A stretch of DNA of 10,522 bases from a bacterium (GTDB lineage Bacteria; UBP18; UBA7526), in assembly GCA_018903055.1 (NCBI GenBank), contig JAHIPW010000142.1, forward strand, positions 1-10,522, given 5' to 3'. Shown here one piece after another: positions 5,432 to 10,522 of this stretch. The first letter of the stretch is position 1, and each line of letters starts with the position of its first letter. The notes beneath the pieces were generated by a model. It ran no database searches and had not been told where the DNA came from. It worked only from the letters and a program-made list of their open reading frames with translations. The position numbers and the translations under genes were made by a program.

Positions 5432-6442
5432 ATGATTAAGGAAGCGATTGGTAAATTAATTGAGAAAAAGGATCTGACCCGGGAAGAGATGGTGGGGGTG
5501 ATGAACGAGATTATGACCGGGAATGCCACTCCCGCCCAGATAGGGGGGTTCCTGACTGCTTTGAGATTAAAAGGAGAGACAGTGGAAGAAATTACTGGCG
5601 CTGCCTTGGTTATGAGGGAGAAGGCGACCAGGATAAAGGTGAAGAAGGAGCCCATCGTTGATACCTGCGGAACAGGTGGGGATCTTCCCAATACCTTCAA
5701 TATCTCAACCATTGCGGCCTTCGTCGTTGCCGGATGTGGCCTTGCGGTAGCAAAGCATGGGAATCGGGCGGTATCCAGCCAGTGTGGAAGTGCTGACCTC
5801 TTAGAGGGATTAGGGGTCAACCTCGATGTTGAAGTGGAGACTGTTGAGAAATGCATTGAAGAGATTGGAATTGGTTTCTTATTTGCTCCTCTCTTACATG
5901 GGGCCATGAAGTATGCCATTGGACCACGAAAGGAGATGGGGATTCGAACCATATTCAATATCTTAGGACCATTGACCAATCCGGCAGGTGCTCAGGTCCA
6001 GGTCCTGGGGGTCTATAGTGATAAACTCACCCAGACCATCGCTGGAGTATTGAAAAACTTAGGTTCTAAACATGCCTTTGTGGTTCATGGTGAGGATGGG
6101 TTGGATGAAATTACTACTACCTCTCCCACTAAAGTCTCGGAGCTGAAGGAGGGAAAGGTCACTACCTACTCCATTAAGCCAGAGGATTTTGGTATAAAGA
6201 GAGCAAAGTTGGATAATATCTTGGGAGGGGATATTCCTCATAATGTGAAGATTGCCCATGATGTCTTAGAGGGAAAGAAAGGGCCACAGAGGGACATCGT
6301 TCTTCTAAATGCCTCCGCGGCCATCGTTGCTGGTGGCAAGGCAAGCGATTTGAAGGAAGGAATTAAATTAGCAGAGGAGGCCATTGACTCTGGAAAGGCA
6401 AAAGAAAAGTTAGAACTGCTTAAGAAGTATTCTAAACAGTGA
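5432..6442 (+). CDS. trpD: Anthranilate phosphoribosyltransferase (TrpD)
   Basis: TrpD joins anthranilate to PRPP to give phosphoribosyl-anthranilate, the second committed step of tryptophan synthesis. The 336-residue length is typical and there is no fused TrpG domain. Landmarks are the N-terminal helical region with [25 protein letters not shown], the PRPP-binding CGTGGD (79-84), [21 protein letters not shown] (108 onward), [44 protein letters not shown], and [15 protein letters not shown] with its acidic metal-binding residues. The ATG at 5432 gives the standard start [15 protein letters not shown]. hisI lies upstream across a 207-nt spacer and trpC downstream across 257 nt, so whether they form one operon is not evident. 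Confidence 0.96.
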   Translation: MIKEAIGKLIEKKDLTREEMVGVMNEIMTGNATPAQIGGFLTALRLKGETVEEITGAALVMREKATRIKVKKEPIVDTCGTGGDLPNTFNISTIAAFVVAGCGLAVAKHGNRAVSSQCGSADLLEGLGVNLDVEVETVEKCIEEIGIGFLFAPLLHGAMKYAIGPRKEMGIRTIFNILGPLTNPAGAQVQVLGVYSDKLTQTIAGVLKNLGSKHAFVVHGEDGLDEITTTSPTKVSELKEGKVTTYSIKPEDFGIKRAKLDNILGGDIPHNVKIAHDVLEGKKGPQRDIVLLNASAAIVAGGKASDLKEGIKLAEEAIDSGKAKEKLELLKKYSKQ

Positions 6443-6699
6443 TCGGTGGAATAGAGGTTTACAGTAACCAGCAAAGTCATAGAATATAACGACGCGCTAC
6501 GCTTGCCTCGTCTAGTCATAGATTATCAGTATATCAGAACATCAGAATGAGAATTCAGAAGGTCAGAGTATCAGATTTTATCTGAATTCTGATAACTGAC
6601 CCTCTCCATCTGATAATCTGATTATCTGATGCTCTTTTACTTTTTTACTGTAAACTGTAAACTGGTTACTGGTTATTATCCGAACAAAGTGAGGATAAA
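6443..6699. repeat. Spacer of ATCAG/TCTGAT repeats with inverted arms
   Basis: The left part contains a GACG...CGTC palindromic patch (6491-6512) carrying the reverse complement of an AGCGTAGCG motif. The centre (6523-6632) is full of ATCAGA repeats that switch orientation to TCTGATAA, so it can fold back: GAATTCAGA (6551-6559) pairs perfectly with TCTGAATTC (6581-6589), and GGTCAGAGTATCAGA (6561-6575) nearly complements TCTGATAACTGACC (6588-6601). The right part holds TGTAAAC and ACTGGTTA repeats (6648-6677) and GAACAAAGTGAGG (6682-6694). No gene is seen. Confidence 0.65.
6682..6694 (+). promoter_or_regulatory. trpC ribosome binding site in GAACAAAGTGAGG motif
   Basis: The terminal GAGG (6691-6694) lies 5 nt before the ATG at 6700. 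The same motif, with one extra base, precedes hisA. Confidence 0.7.
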
Positions 6700-7476
6700 A
6701 TGGTTGGGGAACTGGAAAGTATCATTACCTATAAAAGAAAAGAGATAGAGAGGGATAAGACAGCGATGCCTCTGGAGACTCTGAAGTCCAGGATCACTGA
6801 TTTACCTCCTACAAGAGACTTCAAAGAGGCCATATCACAGGAGGGCCTGAATCTCATCGCTGAGATAAAGAGAGCCTCCCCCTCTAAGGGAATGATAAGG
6901 AAAGAGTTCAATCCAGTGGAGATTGCCAAGATTTATCAGGAGTCGGGAGCAAGCGCCATCTCTGTTTTGACCACAGAGAAATTCTTCTATGGGAGCCTGG
7001 ACTTTCTTTCTCAAGTAAAAGAGGTAACCACTATTCCCATATTACAGAAAGACTTCATTGTCGATGAGTATCAGATATATCAGGCGAGAGTGAATAAGGC
7101 AGATGCCATACTCCTAATTGCTTCCATCTTGGTTGAAGCCCAGATCAATAGCTTCTTGGAATGTGCCCACACTCTGGGACTGGATTGTCTGGTAGAGGTC
7201 CATAGTAAAGAAGAATTGAGTAAAGTTTTAGCAAGTAAGGCCCAGATAATCGGGATCAATAATCGAGACCTGACGACCCTGACTACTGATTTATTAACTA
7301 CTCTCTCCCTGAGTAAATTAGTCCCTAAAGACAGGATATTGGTGAGTGAGAGCGGCATCGATACCCATGAGGATGTAAAGAGACTCAAAGAGTGTGGAAT
7401 AAAAGCCATCCTGGTTGGAGAGTCTCTGATGCGTGCTCCAGACATCAGCGCCAAAATAAGAGAACTCTTGGGATAA
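6700..7476 (+). CDS. trpC: Indole-3-glycerol phosphate synthase (TrpC)
   Basis: TrpC is the (βα)8-barrel enzyme that decarboxylates and closes CdRP to indole-3-glycerol phosphate. At 258 residues it is monofunctional, with no TrpF fusion. Landmarks in order are LIAEIKRASPSKG (Glu55, Lys57, Lys63), GASAISVLTTEKFFYGSLDFL, PILQKDFIVDEYQIYQAR with the catalytic lysine Lys117, CLVEVHS (Glu166), GINNRDL (Asn188), SESGI (Ser218) and AILVGESLMRAPD. The start is supported by GAGG 5 nt upstream. The next gene, a large activase, begins after 4 nt, so the two are probably co-transcribed, although no biochemical link to tryptophan synthesis is known. trpF, trpB and trpA do not follow. Confidence 0.96.
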   Translation: MVGELESIITYKRKEIERDKTAMPLETLKSRITDLPPTRDFKEAISQEGLNLIAEIKRASPSKGMIRKEFNPVEIAKIYQESGASAISVLTTEKFFYGSLDFLSQVKEVTTIPILQKDFIVDEYQIYQARVNKADAILLIASILVEAQINSFLECAHTLGLDCLVEVHSKEELSKVLASKAQIIGINNRDLTTLTTDLLTTLSLSKLVPKDRILVSESGIDTHEDVKRLKECGIKAILVGESLMRAPDISAKIRELLG

Positions 7477-7480
7477 TATT

Positions 7481-10400
7481 ATGGCAAAGTATATCGGTAT
7501 AGACCTGGGAGCACTCAGTATTAATGCCGTTCTCTACGATAGTGAGAATCAGGGGATAGAAGAATTCCCCTATCTAGCTCACCAGAGAGAACCTCTTCCC
7601 AGGGCTATCACAAATCTTAAAGAGATTCTGAAAGATAAGGAAGGGATTGAAGGCATCGCAGTAACCGGCTCTGGTGGAGAACTCCTGGCAAGTCTAATCC
7701 AGGCCCACTTTGTCAACCCCATCATCGCTCAGGCCGAGGCCAATATTAGACTCTACCCCCACCTTAGGACCATCTTCAGTATCGGTGGTCAATCCTCAAG
7801 CCTTATCTTTCTGGATCACGAGCCCAATTCAGATCAAACCGTCATGTCGGACTCAGTAACCTCTGGCCAGTGTGCCGCAGGCACCGGCTCCTTCCTAGAC
7901 CAGGCAGCATCGAGACTGAAATATTCCATAGAAGAGTTTAGTGATCTGGCCCTCAAATCGAAGACCCCGGAGAACATCTCGGGAACCTGTTCTGTTTTCG
8001 CAAACTCTGCCATGATAAATAGTCAGCAGAATGGGGCGAAGGATGTGGATATTATAGCTGGCCTATGCTATGGCTTAGCAAGAAACCTGATCGGGACCCT
8101 AAGCAGGGGTAAGAGACTCGCCAAGCCCATATCCTTGCAGGGCGGGGTGGCGGCCAATAGAGGGATGATAAAGGCCTTTGAGGATATCCTGGGATTGCTT
8201 AAGGAGAATGAGACTCTCTTCATTCCCCCCTATTTTAGATCTATGGGGGCCATTGGGGCCGCCATGCTCGCCGCCCGTGAGAAGAGGGGAAGAGATTTTA
8301 GATTAGGAGATATTAACAAGAAGTTGTGGAGTCTGAATCAGGAAAGGGGAGAGGATCCACTTAAACCGCTAAGATTGACAGATGATATAAATATCCTGGA
8401 AGGAAGTCTCTCTCCTCCAGCAAAGGATGAGAGACGGGATGTCTTTTTGGGGATCGATGTTGGCTCAGTGAGTACCAATATTGCTGTCCTGGGGTTTGCT
8501 CAGGATGGCTGGAGGCTTTTAACCAAGAGATACCTCCTCACAGAATCAAGGCCCTTAAAGGTCGTTACCCAGGCACTATTAGATGTGGAGCGCGAGATGG
8601 GTGAGAGAATAAATGTTCTGGATGCCTGTGTCACTGGTTCGGGAAGAGGCCTGGTTGCTGACTATCTTGGGGGAGTGGGAACCAGGAATGAGATAACGGC
8701 CCATAAGACCGGCTCATTAAGCGTGGCAGAGCGCCTGGGAATAGAGGTTGATGAGATATTTGAGATAGGCGGCCAGGATTCGAAATATATCTGTTTAGAG
8801 GAGGGAGTGGTAGTGGACTTCGCCATGAATACCGCCTGCGCCGCAGGAACCGGTTCCTTCATAGAGGAGCAGGCAAAAATACTTGGCATAAGAGTTGAGG
8901 ATTTTGCCCACCAGGCATTTAAGAGTCAGAGACCATTCTCTTTTGGTAGTTGCAAATGCACCGTATTCATGGAACAGGAAGTCATCTCCCGGCAGAACAC
9001 CCATAGGAAGAATGACCTGGTGGCCAGTCTCTGTCATGCCATTGCCCACAACTACTTAAATGAATTCAAGATTGGGGATAAGAGAGGAAGAAACATCTTC
9101 CTCCAGGGAGGGGTGGCCCTGAACAGAGCAGTGGTCGTTGCTCTCCAGTATCTGACCAAGGCCCAGATCACGATACCTCCTCACTGCGAGGTCCTGGGGG
9201 CCATCGGAGCGGCTATCCTGGCAAAGGAGATGTATCAAGGGAAAACAAACTTCGTGGGCTTCAAGAAATTGAAAGGAAGAAGTTACTCCTTGAAATCCTT
9301 CGAGTGTAAGGGATGTGCCAATGTATGTACTGTCAAGATGGTCGAGATAGAGGAAGAGGGGATTACTTATTACTATGGCGACAGGTGTCAAAAATACCAG
9401 AAGAGTGCCGACCAGCTATCGGTCAAGAATAACCTTCCTGACCTATTCCGGGAAAGGGAGAGACTGCTTACCCGGACTCATGAGACTAAGATAAAAAGAA
9501 ATGGAGTAAAGATTGGTATACCAAGACTCTTCTCAATATACTATGACCTCTTCCCCCTCTGGCAGACCTTCTTTACTGAGTTAGGATACCAGGTGACTAC
9601 CTCAGAGATAACGAACAAGAGGCTTCTGGCAAAGGGTGCTGATGGTATCCTATCCGATACCTGTCTTCCCGCTGAGATCTTAACCGGCCACATAAGGAAT
9701 CTATTGGAAAAGGGTGTTGACTATATCTTCCTGCCCAGCGTGATTGATATGCCCAACGAAAGAGGAGATAGGAAGACCTATCTCTGCCCCCTTGTCCAGG
9801 CCGCCCCCTATATGGCAAGAGTAACTACAGAGCTGGGCAAGAAGTTGCTCACCGTCCCCATCCATTTCCACAAGAAGAGGTACAACCTGGAAGGGGCAAT
9901 GATGGAGATTGGGAGAACCCTGGGTCTGAATCCCAAGAGTGTCAGGAGGGCGTTGGGCAAGGGCCTGGTATCCCTCACCCATTTCAATAAAGAGATAAAG
10001 AAGAAGGGAAGAGAGATATTAGAGAATATTGGTGATTATCCCCTTCCCCTGGTCATCGTGAGTAGATCCTACATCATTGGTGACCCAGGAATGAATGTTG
10101 ATCTACCGAGGATGCTTCTGGACCTGGGCGCCCTACCCATTCCCCTCGATTTCTTACCATTGGAGGAACAAGACCTGGGGACTTATCAGGGCAGAATTAA
10201 CTGGAGCTACGGTCAGAGGATCCTGAGGGCTGGGGAACTAATAAGGAAAACTCCGCGGTTGAACGCCGTCTACTTCTCTACATTTGCCTGTGGCCCGGAC
10301 TCTTTTCTCACCACATTCTTTAAAAATAGGATGGGAGGAAAGCCATTTCTGAACCTTGAGGTGGGGAAGACCACCGCCCAGACCCATGTGCGCACAAGAT

Positions 10401-10522
10401 GTGAGGCATTCTTGGACAGTGTTAGAGAAAGGGTGGGAAAGAGGCGCCAGCCAAGTTTTAAAGGTAAAGAGGTTCCTCCTTCTCCTAAACCAAGGAAGAG
10501 AAAATTGCTCATCCCCTATATG
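7481..10522 (+). CDS. Giant BadF/BcrA/HgdC-type activase fused to a DUF2229 region (partial, 3' end missing)
   Basis: The frame is open from the ATG at 7481 to the window end (1014 residues). Domain 1 (about 1-270) and domain 2 (about 321-590) are both ASKHA ATPases related to the 2-hydroxyglutaryl-CoA dehydratase activator HgdC. Domain 2 has GIDVGSVSTN, IGGQDSK (Asp433), NTACAAGTGSF (Cys453), CTVFMEQEVIS (Cys493) and LQGGVALNR. Domain 1 keeps Cys131, Cys170 and LQGGVAANR but has degenerate nucleotide motifs. A cysteine-rich linker (Cys609, 612, 616, 636) leads into a DUF2229/COG3580-like region from about 677, with Cys728 (SDTCLPAE), Cys769 (YLCP) and Cys937 (FACGPDSF). The last residues, LLIPYM, look like the start of the COG3581-like part. 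Such proteins are read as ATP-driven electron donors with FeS clusters, but the substrate is unknown. The Shine-Dalgarno is weak; coupling to trpC is likely. Confidence 0.9.
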   Translation, partial: MAKYIGIDLGALSINAVLYDSENQGIEEFPYLAHQREPLPRAITNLKEILKDKEGIEGIAVTGSGGELLASLIQAHFVNPIIAQAEANIRLYPHLRTIFSIGGQSSSLIFLDHEPNSDQTVMSDSVTSGQCAAGTGSFLDQAASRLKYSIEEFSDLALKSKTPENISGTCSVFANSAMINSQQNGAKDVDIIAGLCYGLARNLIGTLSRGKRLAKPISLQGGVAANRGMIKAFEDILGLLKENETLFIPPYFRSMGAIGAAMLAAREKRGRDFRLGDINKKLWSLNQERGEDPLKPLRLTDDINILEGSLSPPAKDERRDVFLGIDVGSVSTNIAVLGFAQDGWRLLTKRYLLTESRPLKVVTQALLDVEREMGERINVLDACVTGSGRGLVADYLGGVGTRNEITAHKTGSLSVAERLGIEVDEIFEIGGQDSKYICLEEGVVVDFAMNTACAAGTGSFIEEQAKILGIRVEDFAHQAFKSQRPFSFGSCKCTVFMEQEVISRQNTHRKNDLVASLCHAIAHNYLNEFKIGDKRGRNIFLQGGVALNRAVVVALQYLTKAQITIPPHCEVLGAIGAAILAKEMYQGKTNFVGFKKLKGRSYSLKSFECKGCANVCTVKMVEIEEEGITYYYGDRCQKYQKSADQLSVKNNLPDLFRERERLLTRTHETKIKRNGVKIGIPRLFSIYYDLFPLWQTFFTELGYQVTTSEITNKRLLAKGADGILSDTCLPAEILTGHIRNLLEKGVDYIFLPSVIDMPNERGDRKTYLCPLVQAAPYMARVTTELGKKLLTVPIHFHKKRYNLEGAMMEIGRTLGLNPKSVRRALGKGLVSLTHFNKEIKKKGREILENIGDYPLPLVIVSRSYIIGDPGMNVDLPRMLLDLGALPIPLDFLPLEEQDLGTYQGRINWSYGQRILRAGELIRKTPRLNAVYFSTFACGPDSFLTTFFKNRMGGKPFLNLEVGKTTAQTHVRTRCEAFLDSVRERVGKRRQPSFKGKEVPPSPKPRKRKLLIPYM

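Noticed and set aside
8662-9982. Minus-strand ORFs opposite the activase and elsewhere
   Set aside because: They are antisense shadows of well-supported + strand genes, with no recognisable domains or ribosome binding sites.

Overview
The window reads as bacterial chromosome from an uncultured, probably strictly anaerobic bacterium. All genes lie on the + strand: murA, then a mixed amino-acid biosynthesis cluster (hisD, hisB, hisA, hisI, trpD, trpC), then the first 1014 residues of a giant BadF/BcrA-type activase that runs off the right edge. The style (AGA-rich Arg codons, moderate GC, repeat-filled spacers, a long oxygen-sensitive-type activase) suggests a candidate-phylum anaerobe such as Omnitrophota or Aerophobota. 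That placement is impressionistic and low confidence.

Layout: 1-338 is a gene-free spacer of AT-rich simple repeats, GC-rich palindromes and a 54-nt element. murA (339-1589) makes the first committed peptidoglycan precursor. After a spacer of short tandem repeats, hisD (1728-3113) and hisB (3115-3729) sit one base apart. The last ~30 codons of hisD are an imperfect 87-nt palindrome that extends the enzyme beyond its normal end. hisA (3791-4516) follows, then a spacer with a possible 46-codon ORF that overlaps the hisI start and several mutually exclusive G/C pairings around the hisI ribosome binding site. hisI (4790-5224), trpD (5432-6442) and trpC (6700-7476) are separated by repeat-rich spacers. 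The activase (7481 onward) starts 4 nt after trpC.

Function: HisI, HisA, HisB and HisD are four steps of histidine synthesis. HisG, HisE, HisF, HisH, HisC and the phosphatase are not here. TrpD and TrpC are two steps of tryptophan synthesis; TrpF, TrpB/A and TrpE/G are not here. The pathways must be completed elsewhere in the genome.

Most interesting: (i) a palindromic element that appears to have become coding at the hisD 3' end; (ii) a HisB lacking one expected metal-ligand His; (iii) a recurring spacer cassette that supplies the Shine-Dalgarno at a fixed distance for hisA, trpD and trpC; (iv) the sORF and alternative-pairing leader before hisI; (v) a tandem activase whose first ATPase domain looks nucleotide-dead but keeps its cluster cysteines. 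None of these is demonstrably a new system from sequence alone.
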